Counted from the first letter of the stretch, positions 14,367 through 22,409 are shown. The stretch: 22,644 nt of DNA from Methanoregulaceae archaeon (GCA_028679325.1 JAJRBS010000061.1:1-22644), one strand, 5' to 3'. Made by a program: numbers and translations. Notes: a model not told the origin generated them from the letters alone.

Positions 14367-15281
14367 ATGGATACGGATTACGAGTTCGATACCATGGCGG
14401 AAAGAAATGTGCCCAATGAAGAAGAATGCGGCCACGAATGCGAGGGCTGCCCCAGCTCATCAACCTGCGAATCGGCAGGCGCGAAGACAGCCGGCCTTCC
14501 AAAGAAGGCTGATATCGACGTGCGCCATGTTGTTTTGGTCCTCTCAGGGAAAGGGGGCGTCGGGAAGTCGACGGTATCAGTCAACCTGGCCTACGCCCTC
14601 GCGGCCCATGGCTACAAGGTAGGACTCATGGATCTCGACATCCATGGACCGAATATCCCGAAGATGCTCGGTCTGGAGGGCCAGCGACTCACCATCCTGG
14701 GAAACATGATCGAGCCGATTAAGGTCACCGGAAACCTCGCCGTGATCTCCATGGCCTTCCTCCTGCCTGACTCGAGCACTCCGGTCATCTGGAGGGGCCC
14801 GATGAAGATGACCGCTATCTCCCAGTTCCTCTCCGAGGTTGACTGGGGACCGCTCGACTTCCTGGTGGTCGATCTTCCGCCCGGGACCGGGGACGAGGCT
14901 CTCTCGATTATCCAGCTGGCCCCGAACGTCCGGGGGGCGGTCATCGTCACCACACCGCAGGACGTGGCGACCATGGACGCGATGAAGGCGGCAAAGTTCG
15001 TCAAAAAACTCGGGATCCCCGTCATCGGGATCGTCGAGAACATGAGCGGGCTGGTCTGCCCTCACTGCAAGGAAGAGATAGACCTTTTCGGATCCGGCGG
15101 CGGCAAGAGGATAGCAGGGGAGCTCGGGGTGCCGTTCCTGGGCTCTATCCCGATCGACCCCGATCTCAGGAAAGCCGGTGACGAGGGAAGGCCGTTCATC
15201 ATCAGGAGCAAGGACAGCCCCACCTGGAAGGCAGTCGACCATGTGATGGAAGAGCTTGTCACGGAAGTTGAGAAGGAATGA
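14367..15281 (+). CDS. mrp: Mrp/Nbp35-family Fe-S cluster carrier ATPase (ApbC)
   Basis: This P-loop ATPase holds and transfers [4Fe-4S] clusters to apo-enzymes, important in a methanogen rich in iron-sulfur proteins. From the ATG at 14367 it has 304 residues. It starts with an Nbp35-like N-terminal cysteine group C-x3-C-x2-C-x5-C (21, 25, 28, 34), then the deviant Walker A GKGGVGKST (61-69), DLDIHGPNIPKMLG, the Walker B VVDLPPGTGD, and CPHC (231-234), the dimer-bridging cluster ligands. Start choice is uncertain: ATG 14394 (MAERNVP) also fits homolog length, and 14337 overlaps the promoter. Its TGA overlaps the next gene's ATG, so the two are coupled. Confidence 0.93.
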   Translation: MDTDYEFDTMAERNVPNEEECGHECEGCPSSSTCESAGAKTAGLPKKADIDVRHVVLVLSGKGGVGKSTVSVNLAYALAAHGYKVGLMDLDIHGPNIPKMLGLEGQRLTILGNMIEPIKVTGNLAVISMAFLLPDSSTPVIWRGPMKMTAISQFLSEVDWGPLDFLVVDLPPGTGDEALSIIQLAPNVRGAVIVTTPQDVATMDAMKAAKFVKKLGIPVIGIVENMSGLVCPHCKEEIDLFGSGGGKRIAGELGVPFLGSIPIDPDLRKAGDEGRPFIIRSKDSPTWKAVDHVMEELVTEVEKE

Positions 15282-15586
15282 ACTGCCGGGAGGTGCTGAC
15301 AGGGAAGGAAAAGCCGTTCGAGATCTACGATGACATCAGCGCGGCCCTCTCTGATATCCATCAGTTTCCCGACCTGGTCGAGCCCATCTACCGGAAGGCC
15401 ATGCTCATGGACGAGGAAGGGCTTGACAGGCTCAGGTTCGCCCTGGTCCGGGTCCAGATCTACTCTGACATCCACCGGAACGAGGACATGGAACAGGCCC
15501 AGAAATTAAAATATGTGTCCCAGGCTCTGGAGAAGGTGATCTTCGGGTCCCTGATCCTCGAGGGCGAGGTCATGGGTCACGACTGA
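15278..15586 (+). CDS. Unknown 102-residue protein coupled to mrp
   Basis: I do not recognise this protein. It starts within the mrp stop (ATGA), so it is almost certainly translated from the same mRNA. It is acidic and looks mostly helical: EIYDDISAALSDIHQFP, then a long charged helix from about residue 35 to 90, with no membrane segment and no metal-binding motif beyond a single early cysteine (C3). Codon use resembles the neighbours, supporting a real gene. Coupling to an Fe-S carrier suggests a partner or regulator in cluster delivery, but this is only inference from position. Confidence 0.75.
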   Translation: MNCREVLTGKEKPFEIYDDISAALSDIHQFPDLVEPIYRKAMLMDEEGLDRLRFALVRVQIYSDIHRNEDMEQAQKLKYVSQALEKVIFGSLILEGEVMGHD

Positions 15587-15882
15587 AGGGGCCAGGACTC
15601 TCACACCCCCCTCATCTTTTATGGTTCTGTCTTCACACTTTCCGCCCCTTCGTAAAAATCCATCTGAAAATTGAAACCGCAACACCTCTTCCTATCGCTG
15701 GTATTCTATCCTGATGACCGATGCCTGGGGTAATTGAAGGGGCGGGGCCATGTCTCCGTAACCAGGCTGTCAAAGCCCTCACCAGCTCCCTTTCCCTCGG
15801 TGGCGTGGTTCCTCCTGAATCCCGAAAAGGGGAAATGAGATGTTGTCCGGGAACACATTCAAATGGAAATATCTGTGGTACC
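15587..15882 (+). promoter_or_regulatory. Inverted-repeat-rich leader region before the ACT-MBL gene
   Basis: About 296 bp lie between the unknown small gene and the first ACT domain. A TTTTATGG box A at about 15617-15624 would start transcription near 15645. The region contains a 10 bp perfect inverted repeat (CCGCCCCTTC at 15642-15651, GAAGGGGCGG at 15736-15745). It also contains GCCTGG/CCAGGC (15723-15728, 15762-15767), which would interlock with the first pair, and TTTCCC/GGGAAA (15791-15796, 15830-15835). The frame of the next gene is open from 15721, so part of this could instead be coding, but the upstream residues look unconserved. Confidence 0.4.
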
Positions 15883-17391
15883 ATGCCTCGCCACTCATTC
15901 ATCGCCCGAATGCCCAACCGGCCCGGAGCCCTCCAGAAAGCTGCCGCCGTGGTGGAGCGAGGGAGAGGAAATATCAACCGCCTGCAGTTTGACCAGAAAA
16001 TCGATCCCGAAACCGTCTTTTTCGAAGTGACTGCCGATGAAACTGCCTGCCGGCAGATCGAGAAGGATCTTGCAGCATTGGGTTTTCTCCAGGACAGCCT
16101 GCGCCCGCTCAACATCCTGAAGTTTTGCATCTCTCTTCCCCATGAGCCGGGTGCGTTGCATGAATTCCTGGACTACACGACGTCCGGAAAAGCCAATATA
16201 TCAGCAATCGATTTCGATGACCGGGGGCAGCACCCTGACCGGGTGACTATCACTCTGAGCCTTGAGCAGAGCGCTGAGGCGGGAGAGCTTCTCGACGCCC
16301 TGAAATCCCGATACAGGATAGAGATCATCGAGTACGATACAACCGGAAAGAGCCTGGACCATACCATCTTCTACCTCAGGTTTGCCCAACAGATCCGGGA
16401 GATTGTCGGTGAACCGGAGGACCGGTTCCTATTCCAGCTCATCGGTGATCTCAATCATGCCGCCCAGGAGCTGATGAACCTCGGACAGGATCCCGGAACG
16501 GTCTTTGAGAGTATCCTGCAGACCGGGAGAACGCTCCGGAATACGAGCAATGACGGTTTCTTTGCCGATATTCAGGTCATCCCGGTCGCTCCGGATTGTC
16601 TCCTTACCTGCATACAGCTTCCGGCAGGGGGAAATGTTTACCTCTTCAGGACGGCGGAAGGATGCCTGATGGTCGACACCGGTTATGGGATTTATTCCCG
16701 GGATATCCGAAGAGTGATGGAACGGGTCGTTCCCGGCTGCAGGAAGGACATCTCGCAGGTTGTGATCACCCACGCAGATGCTGATCACTGCGGTGCGGGA
16801 GGCGACTACAATGTCCCTGTCCTGATGCACCCGGGTACACAGGAGATCATCAGGGCTGCGAACCGTGCCTATGGATCAAGGAATGAAGCCTCAATCATTG
16901 AAGAGATCTACACCTCTATGATCAATCTCTTCTCACAGTTTCATCCGCCTGTCTCTCCCCGGCTCTTTCCAACTGCCTTCCGGGAAGAGATCGCAGGATT
17001 CCCAGTCATCGACGAGATTGTGATGAGTGGATTTCGTTTCAGGGTACTCGAGGGCCTGGGTGGGCACCTGTACGGCCAGATCTACCTCTATTGCACGGAG
17101 CTCGGCCTTCTCTTTACCGGTGACACGGTCATCAATTTCCGGCACCTTTCCGCCGAGCGGACAGAATATAACACCCTTGCTGTCAACCTTGTGACATCTG
17201 TCAATGTGGATTCGGCGGTTGCGAAGATTGAACGGCAGCAGCTCCTGCGGCTCGCCGGAGATACTTCCGGGCACTTCTTTAATGGAAGGATCGCCTGCCT
17301 GATCTGCGGCGGGCATGGGCCGGTCTCAACCCTCTCAGATTCCGGGCTCGTCCCATACGGTCCCATCGATCGTATCGTTCCCTGCGACTGA
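15883..17391 (+). CDS. ACT-ACT-metallo-beta-lactamase fusion hydrolase
   Basis: The 502-residue protein joins three parts. Residues 1-70 are an ACT domain (ARMPNRPGALQKAA with GNINRLQF), and 77-152 are a second ACT domain (ISLPHEPGALHEFL with KANISAIDF). After a helical linker (160-225) comes a metallo-beta-lactamase fold hydrolase (about 228-502). The metal motif is THADADHCG (H297, D299, D301, H302), with an aspartate in place of the usual second histidine, then H395 in GGHLYG, D414 in FTGDT and H478 in GGHGP. ACT domains usually bind amino acids, so hydrolase control by an amino acid is plausible; the substrate is unknown. ATG 15883 abuts the first ACT domain. ATG 15835, with GGGGAA upstream, would add 16 residues, and 15721 would add 54. 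Confidence 0.85.
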   Translation: MPRHSFIARMPNRPGALQKAAAVVERGRGNINRLQFDQKIDPETVFFEVTADETACRQIEKDLAALGFLQDSLRPLNILKFCISLPHEPGALHEFLDYTTSGKANISAIDFDDRGQHPDRVTITLSLEQSAEAGELLDALKSRYRIEIIEYDTTGKSLDHTIFYLRFAQQIREIVGEPEDRFLFQLIGDLNHAAQELMNLGQDPGTVFESILQTGRTLRNTSNDGFFADIQVIPVAPDCLLTCIQLPAGGNVYLFRTAEGCLMVDTGYGIYSRDIRRVMERVVPGCRKDISQVVITHADADHCGAGGDYNVPVLMHPGTQEIIRAANRAYGSRNEASIIEEIYTSMINLFSQFHPPVSPRLFPTAFREEIAGFPVIDEIVMSGFRFRVLEGLGGHLYGQIYLYCTELGLLFTGDTVINFRHLSAERTEYNTLAVNLVTSVNVDSAVAKIERQQLLRLAGDTSGHFFNGRIACLICGGHGPVSTLSDSGLVPYGPIDRIVPCD

Positions 17392-17396
17392 GGTGA

Positions 17397-18647
17397 TTAT
17401 CGTGACGGGGTATCCAGCAGTTCAGCGGCAGCAACGACCAGGGCGGAGACGGCCGTCCTGATGAGGCTGGTGTCCGGGGAGAACCGGCTGCTGTGCAGGT
17501 ACCCGCAACTTCCCTTCCCGTCATCACATCCCAGCCGGAAGTAGCAGACCGGTACCGGGGGGTCGGCCTGTGCAAAAAGGCCGAAGTCCTCGCTCCCTGT
17601 CAGGGGTTTTATACACCGCACATAGTCGCTTCCGAAGGAACGGACGAATGCCTTGGCGACTCTGTCGGTCAGGGCCGGATCATTGACCAGGGGCAGGACA
17701 GACTCCGGGAGGAGATCTATCCGGGGCATCAGTTCCCGGGGGATTCCTGAGGAGAGGGCGACACCGTCCGCGGTCCTTCTGATGGCAGCGAGGAGCAGGT
17801 CCCTGATCTTTGGATCGAAGTAGCGGATATTGACCTGGAGGATAACCTCCTCAGGTATAGCGTTGTGCTTCAGCCCCCCGTGGACAGAGGCAACGGTGAT
17901 AACGGCGAACTCATCGGGGGGCATCTCCCTGCTGACGATGGTCTGGAAGGCGAGGATCATCCTTGCGGCGGCCACCACCGGGTCCCGGGTCTGCTCGGGA
18001 TGAGCAGCATGTCCGCCCACGCCGCGGACGGTAATGTCCAGTGATTCGCTCCCGGCAGTGAAGATGCCTTCCCGGTAACCGATGACCCCCTCCGGAAGGT
18101 CCGGAGCCACATGGAAGGAGAGGGCAGCATCCGGCCGGCCGAACCGGGTGTAGAGCCCGTCACCCATCATCATGGCCGATCCTGAAACGGTCTCCTCGGA
18201 GGGTTGGCCGATGAGCATCAGTGTTCCGGTCCAGTGCCTCCTCAGCGCGGAGAAGGTCCGGGCGGCACCAAGGAGGGCGGTCATGTGCAGGTCATGACCG
18301 CAGGCATGCATCACTTCAACCTCCCTCCCCTTCGGATCCGTGGCTTTTCTCCTGCTCTGGTAGGAGAGCCCGGTCTCTTCCCTCACCGGCAGGGCGTCCA
18401 TGTCTGCCCTGATCATGACCCTCTGTCCCGGCCCGTTCTCGAGAAGAGCCACCAGGCCATGGCCCCCGACTCCCCGGGTCACGGTGTAACCCGCGTCTTC
18501 CAGTTCACCTGCCAGCCTCCGGGATGTCCACTCTTCCTGTCCCGAGAGTTCGGGGTGGGCGTGGAATTCCCTGTACAATTTTTCGAGAGAGGGGAAGGCT
18601 GCAGCAATGACAGGATCCGCCAGGATGAGAAAATCCTCTCCTTTCAT
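17397..18647 (-). CDS. M20-family amidohydrolase (IAA-amino acid / hippurate hydrolase type)
   Basis: This zinc-type metalloenzyme hydrolyses N-acyl or peptide amides of amino acids; the true substrate is unknown. The 416-residue protein has FHAHPELSGQEEWTS (29-42), IRADMDALP (79-87), MHACGHDLHMTALLG with metal ligands C116 and H118 (113-127), the catalytic glutamates in QPSEETVSG (E151, E152), FHV at 178-180, and the dimerisation-domain segment GVGGHAAHPEQTRDP. Most relatives read QPAEE-GGA here, so SEETVSGSA is a small variation. The ATG at 18647 has GAGGGG upstream and is one base after the methyltransferase stop, indicating translational coupling. An upstream open extension overlaps the methyltransferase and is rejected. 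Its end faces the ACT-MBL gene with 5 bp between stops. Confidence 0.9.
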   Translation of the reverse strand: MKGEDFLILADPVIAAAFPSLEKLYREFHAHPELSGQEEWTSRRLAGELEDAGYTVTRGVGGHGLVALLENGPGQRVMIRADMDALPVREETGLSYQSRRKATDPKGREVEVMHACGHDLHMTALLGAARTFSALRRHWTGTLMLIGQPSEETVSGSAMMMGDGLYTRFGRPDAALSFHVAPDLPEGVIGYREGIFTAGSESLDITVRGVGGHAAHPEQTRDPVVAAARMILAFQTIVSREMPPDEFAVITVASVHGGLKHNAIPEEVILQVNIRYFDPKIRDLLLAAIRRTADGVALSSGIPRELMPRIDLLPESVLPLVNDPALTDRVAKAFVRSFGSDYVRCIKPLTGSEDFGLFAQADPPVPVCYFRLGCDDGKGSCGYLHSSRFSPDTSLIRTAVSALVVAAAELLDTPSR

Positions 18648-18648
18648 C

Positions 18649-19470
18649 TCAGTTCCCCTCCCCGGCTTCCCTTCCCGTGAGGTTCCGACGAAGGTCCCGG
18701 TACCTCTCAATCGACAGGTCAAGGAATTCCTTCTCCTGTTCAATACCGACGAACCGCCTTCCGGTGGCAAGAGCGACGAGCCCGGTCGTGCCACTTCCCG
18801 AGAACGGGTCAAGAACCAGGTCCCTTTCGTGTGAACTGGCCAGGATGATCCTTTTTAAGAGGGCACAGGGTTTCTGGGTGGGATGCCTCCCGAACTTCTT
18901 TTCGGAGCCCCTTGGTGACGGGATGCTCCAGACGGTCCTCATCTGTTTTCCCGGTCTTTTCAGGCTATCGCCAGGCCATTCGCCCTCCTTCATATCCGCG
19001 TAGTTGAAGGTGTGGCGACCGTTCCTGCTCTTTTTCGCCCAGATGAGGGTCTCATGGCTGGCTGTGAAATACCGGGTCGAGATGTTCGGAGGGGCGTTTG
19101 GTTTGAACCAGGAGATGTCATTCAAGAACTCGAAACCCTGCAGCTGGAGGGCATGGCCACAGGCAAAGATAGAGTGGTATGTTCCGGATATCCAGATGGA
19201 TCCGTTCTCGGAGAGAACCCTCCGGCAGGCAGCGATCCATTCGGCATGGAACGAGAAATCTGCGGCTACCCCGGCACTCGCGTCCCAATCGCCCTTGTCA
19301 ACCCGGGCACGCTTTCCGGCATGGCAGGTAAAGCCGCCGTTGGAGAGGTTGTATGGGGGGTCGGCGAAGATAAGGTCCACTGAACAGGGAGGAAAGTCCC
19401 TGAGGATCTCCCTGCACTCACCCTCGTAGAGGGTGAAGGTTCCGTCAACAAAGTAGGGATGCCTGTTCAT
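18649..19470 (-). CDS. Orphan beta-class DNA adenine methyltransferase, DpnA-like
   Basis: The enzyme would add a methyl group to adenine N6 in DNA. Motif order is beta class: DPPYNLSNGG (37-46) comes before the SAM-binding DPFSGSGTTG (221-230). DPPYNLSNGG followed by DKGDWD, ISGTYHSI, RYFTASHETLIWA and GRHPTQKP closely recalls DpnA/M.DpnIIB, which recognises GATC, including single-stranded DNA. Specificity is therefore a guess. All 273 residues appear intact. No restriction endonuclease gene lies nearby, so it is likely an orphan methyltransferase used for regulation, repair signalling or protection against foreign nucleases. GGAGG lies 11 nt before the ATG. The M20 gene follows one base after its stop. 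Confidence 0.9.
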   Translation of the reverse strand: MNRHPYFVDGTFTLYEGECREILRDFPPCSVDLIFADPPYNLSNGGFTCHAGKRARVDKGDWDASAGVAADFSFHAEWIAACRRVLSENGSIWISGTYHSIFACGHALQLQGFEFLNDISWFKPNAPPNISTRYFTASHETLIWAKKSRNGRHTFNYADMKEGEWPGDSLKRPGKQMRTVWSIPSPRGSEKKFGRHPTQKPCALLKRIILASSHERDLVLDPFSGSGTTGLVALATGRRFVGIEQEKEFLDLSIERYRDLRRNLTGREAGEGN

Positions 19471-19540
19471 CGAGAAGCCGGCCTCCGGAATCGGCAGGAA
19501 ATTGCCTCCGCTGGTGTATAAGACAAGGTTGTCGCCCGGA

Positions 19541-19551
19541 GAGATAAATAA
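19541..19551 (-). promoter_or_regulatory. Box A candidate for the methyltransferase-amidohydrolase operon
   Basis: The minus strand reads TCATTATTTATC about 75 nt ahead of the ATG at 19470, predicting a leader of about 45-50 nt. Composition match only. Confidence 0.35.
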
Positions 19552-19565
19552 TGACCAGGCCGGGC

Positions 19566-19635
19566 ATTTTAAAAAAACGGGAGAAGTGGCAGAAAAGAGC
19601 CTCCCGAAATGGTGATGTAGTATGGGGTGACACCC
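19566..19635 (+). promoter_or_regulatory. Promoter and dyads upstream of hxlB
   Basis: ATTTTAAAA at about 19566-19574 is a box A candidate. Downstream are a perfect inverted repeat CGGGAG/CTCCCG (19578-19583, 19601-19606) and a tight dyad GGGTG-A-CACCC at 19625-19635. The dyad contains the only GGTGA in the region, so pairing or protein binding there could limit translation. Confidence 0.35.
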
Positions 19636-19644
19636 TGATCGGAG

Positions 19645-20247
19645 ATGTCGGAAAACCGGAGAGTCAAGGACATGATGCGCCTGATGGCCTGGCAGATCGG
19701 GAGCATAGCGGGGAGCCTATCCGATGAAGAGATAGATGCGTTCTTAAAAGAGATACTCAGTGCAGGCCGGATCTACGTGATGGGCGCCGGGAGATCCGGG
19801 CTCGTGGCAAAGGCCTACGCCATGCGGCTGATGCACCTCGGGTTCACCGCTTACGTCGTGGGAGAGACTATCACTCCCGCCATGCGCCCAAGCGACCTCC
19901 TGGTCATCTTCTCGGGTTCGGGGAGGACCAAGACTGTTGCCGATATCGCAGAGACCGGGAAAAAACTGGGGGGGAGGATCGCCCTGATAACCGCCAACCC
20001 GGAGTCGAGGATAGGAAGGATTGCGGACGCGATCGTGATCCTCGAGAGCCACAGGGACGAGATCCGGGATGAAACAACAGAGTTCGATGTGCGCCAGATG
20101 ACCGGGGAGCACCGGTCATTTGCCCCGCTCGGGACCATCTTCGAGACCGCGTCCATGGTCTTTGCCGACTCCTGCATATCGAGGCTCATGGAGATATCCC
20201 AGATCGATGAGAAGCAGCTCCGGAAACGCCACGCGAATATCGAGTAG
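19645..20247 (+). CDS. hxlB: 6-phospho-3-hexuloisomerase (SIS domain)
   Basis: The enzyme interconverts 3-hexulose-6-phosphate and fructose-6-phosphate in the ribulose monophosphate pathway, which many archaea run in reverse to make pentoses and formaldehyde from fructose-6-phosphate. The 200-residue protein is a single SIS domain with VMGAGRSGLVAKAYAMRLMHLG (45-66), VVGETITPAM, FSGSGRTKTV (89-98) and the C-terminal segment APLGTIFE, all typical of PHI rather than general sugar isomerases. The partner synthase (hxlA) is not in this window. Start ATG 19645 has only CGGAG directly before it; GGTGA sits 15 nt upstream within a dyad. An alternative start is ATG 19672. Confidence 0.88.
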   Translation: MSENRRVKDMMRLMAWQIGSIAGSLSDEEIDAFLKEILSAGRIYVMGAGRSGLVAKAYAMRLMHLGFTAYVVGETITPAMRPSDLLVIFSGSGRTKTVADIAETGKKLGGRIALITANPESRIGRIADAIVILESHRDEIRDETTEFDVRQMTGEHRSFAPLGTIFETASMVFADSCISRLMEISQIDEKQLRKRHANIE

Positions 20248-20256
20248 GAGAGGATC

Positions 20257-21369
20257 ATGAAGGATTACCGATCTGCTGAAAGGTGCCAGGGAATAGAGAT
20301 CTCAGGTATCAGAAAACTCTTTGAAGCAGCCGGCCCGGATTCCATCAACATGGGTCTCGGCCAGCCTGATTTCGATACCCCGGACCATATCAAGGAGGCT
20401 GCCATTCGGGCCATCAGGGAAGGAAAGACAGGATATACATCGAACATGGGGATACCGGAACTCCGGGAGGCGATTTCAGAGAAGTTCCAAAAAGAGAACG
20501 GTCTCTCCTACCCCCCCGACCGGATCATTGTCACCGCCGGGGCAAGCGAGGCCCTGCACATCGTGATGCACGCCCTGATCGATCCCGGAGACAGGGTTCT
20601 CTTCGCAGACCCCGGTTTTGTCTCCTACGGCTCCCTCGCCATCCTGGCCGGCGGGAGGCCGGAAGGTGTTTCGCTCAACAACTCCCTGTGCATCGATGTC
20701 GAGAAGGCCAAGGAACAGATGGACGGGGCGCGTCTGTTCGTTCTGAACTCTCCCGGGAACCCGACCGGGGCTGTGGAGCCGGAAGAATCGATCCGGGCCC
20801 TGGTCGAGTACGGGAATGATGCCGGCGTTACCATCGTGAGCGATGAGGTCTACGAGCACTTCATCTACCAGGGAACCCACCGAAGCGCCGCCCTCTATGG
20901 GGAGGACGTGGTGACGGTGAATGCCGCCAGCAAGACCTATGCCATGACCGGGTGGCGGCTCGGGTACCTCGCAGGACCGAAGGAGTACGTCGAGCAGAGC
21001 CTGAAGGTCCACCAGTATGCCCAGGCCTGTGCCACATCGATAGCCCAGTATGCGGCCGTATCCGCGTATACCGGCCCCCAGGATTGTGTGGCAGTGATGA
21101 GAGAGGAGTACCGGTGGAGGCGGGATTACCTGTACGGCGAACTGAAAAAGATGGGTTTTTCGTTCCCTCTCCCCGGAGGTGCATTCTACATGTTCGCCCC
21201 CCTGGGAGAGAGTCTCACCGAGAAGATCATCAGGAGAGGAGTCATCATCGTCCCCGGTGCGGCCTTCGGCTGCAATGCCCCGGGCTATGCCCGGATGAAC
21301 TATGCTGTGGCCAGGGACAGTCTCCGAAAAGCGGTCGAACGCATCAGGGCCGCACGGGAGGAAGGATAG
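20257..21369 (+). CDS. Class I/II pyridoxal-phosphate aminotransferase (aspartate/aromatic type)
   Basis: This fold-type I transaminase exchanges amino groups between an amino acid and 2-oxoglutarate or a similar keto acid. In 370 residues it shows GLGQPDFDTP (33-42), TAGASEAL (93-100), NSPGNPTG (164-171), SDEVYEHFIY (195-204), the PLP lysine K226 in NAASKTYAMTGWRLGY (222-237) and a C-terminal ARMNYAVA with the substrate-carboxylate arginine. Family members act on aspartate, aromatic amino acids or alanine, and sequence alone does not decide. GGAG nine bases before the ATG fixes the start. It follows hxlB by 9 bp and its stop is two bases from the M42 gene, so the three form an operon. Confidence 0.92.
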   Translation: MKDYRSAERCQGIEISGIRKLFEAAGPDSINMGLGQPDFDTPDHIKEAAIRAIREGKTGYTSNMGIPELREAISEKFQKENGLSYPPDRIIVTAGASEALHIVMHALIDPGDRVLFADPGFVSYGSLAILAGGRPEGVSLNNSLCIDVEKAKEQMDGARLFVLNSPGNPTGAVEPEESIRALVEYGNDAGVTIVSDEVYEHFIYQGTHRSAALYGEDVVTVNAASKTYAMTGWRLGYLAGPKEYVEQSLKVHQYAQACATSIAQYAAVSAYTGPQDCVAVMREEYRWRRDYLYGELKKMGFSFPLPGGAFYMFAPLGESLTEKIIRRGVIIVPGAAFGCNAPGYARMNYAVARDSLRKAVERIRAAREEG

Positions 21370-21371
21370 CC

Positions 21372-22409
21372 ATGGTAAAGGAACTGGTCATAAAGCTCTC
21401 GAATGCTCACGGCGTATCGGGGAGCGAGGAGAGTGTCACCGGAATTGTCAGGCGTGAACTCAAAAAATATGTCGATGATATCTCTGTCGATGCCATGGGA
21501 AACCTCGTGGCCGTGAAGAAGGGAAGCGACTTCTCTGTCATGCTCGCTGCTCATACCGACGAGATAGGGTTGATGGTGAAATCCATTGATGAGAAAGGCT
21601 TCCTGCGGTTTGTCACCCTCGGGGGGTGGTACCTCCCGACCCTGTATAACCAGCGGGTCATCCTGCATGGCACCCGCGGGTCTGTTCCCGGCGTTCTCGG
21701 AGGAAAACCCCCGCACAAGATGGACGATGAGGAGCGGAAGAAGGGGATCAAGATCGACGACCTCTTCATCGATGTCGGTGTCGCCACTGCCGCCGAGGCC
21801 GAAGACCTCGGGATCGAGATCGGCACTCCCGGGACCATGGACCGTTCGGTCTCGGAGCTGGCCAACGGGCGCCTGACAGGGAAGGCTTTCGACAACCGGG
21901 TGGGGGTTGCGCTGCTGGTCAGGACTCTCCAGCTGGTGAAGTCACCCTTCACCATCTACGGCGTCTTCACCGTCCAGGAAGAGGTCGGGCTCAAGGGGGC
22001 TAGGACATCGGCATATGCCCTCAACCCCGACTGTGCCGTCGCCACCGATACCACCTTTCCCGGTGATCACCCGGGCATCGATCTCAAGGATGTGCCGGTG
22101 GAGATGGGGAAGGGCCCCATCATCACCGTAGCCGATGCCAGCGGAAGGGGCCTTATCGCCAACCGGGCCATGGTGACCTGGCTGAAGGATACCGCACGGC
22201 GGAACAACATACCGGTCCAGCTGGAAGTCGGGTCAGGGGGGACGACAGATGCGACGGCCATTCATCTCGAGAGAGGGGGAATCCCGAGCACCACACTCTC
22301 GATTCCGGCCAGGTACATCCACTCCCCTGTCGAGGTTGTCGACCTGCGGGACATCGAGAACGGTGTTTCACTTCTGGTCGAAGCCCTGAAGACCAGGCCA
22401 AAAATCTGA
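21372..22409 (+). CDS. M42-family metallo-aminopeptidase (TET / glutamyl aminopeptidase type)
   Basis: M42 enzymes form large tetrahedral 12-subunit aminopeptidases that trim peptides released by the proteasome. The 345-residue protein has all metal and catalytic residues: H61 and D63 in AAHTDEIGLMV, D174 in GKAFDNRVG, E203/E204 in FTVQEEVG, D226 in VATDTTFPGD and H317 in RYIHSPVEVVD. Between them lies the dimerisation domain (about 72-165). The frame runs open far upstream into the aminotransferase gene, but that part is out of frame with it. The ATG at 21372 follows GGAGGAAGGA and matches the family's N-terminus (LSNAHGVSGSEE). It ends the hxlB-aminotransferase operon; N-terminal residue specificity is not readable. 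Confidence 0.93.
   Translation: MVKELVIKLSNAHGVSGSEESVTGIVRRELKKYVDDISVDAMGNLVAVKKGSDFSVMLAAHTDEIGLMVKSIDEKGFLRFVTLGGWYLPTLYNQRVILHGTRGSVPGVLGGKPPHKMDDEERKKGIKIDDLFIDVGVATAAEAEDLGIEIGTPGTMDRSVSELANGRLTGKAFDNRVGVALLVRTLQLVKSPFTIYGVFTVQEEVGLKGARTSAYALNPDCAVATDTTFPGDHPGIDLKDVPVEMGKGPIITVADASGRGLIANRAMVTWLKDTARRNNIPVQLEVGSGGTTDATAIHLERGGIPSTTLSIPARYIHSPVEVVDLRDIENGVSLLVEALKTRPKI

Noticed and set aside
18648..18812. 55-residue N-terminal extension of the M20 amidohydrolase
   Set aside because: It overlaps the end of the methyltransferase, is Arg/Ser/Pro-rich without homology, and the ATG at 18647 has a ribosome site.
20952..21371. N-terminal extension of the M42 peptidase frame
   Set aside because: This part overlaps the aminotransferase gene in another frame; the ribosome site and family N-terminus place the start at 21372.
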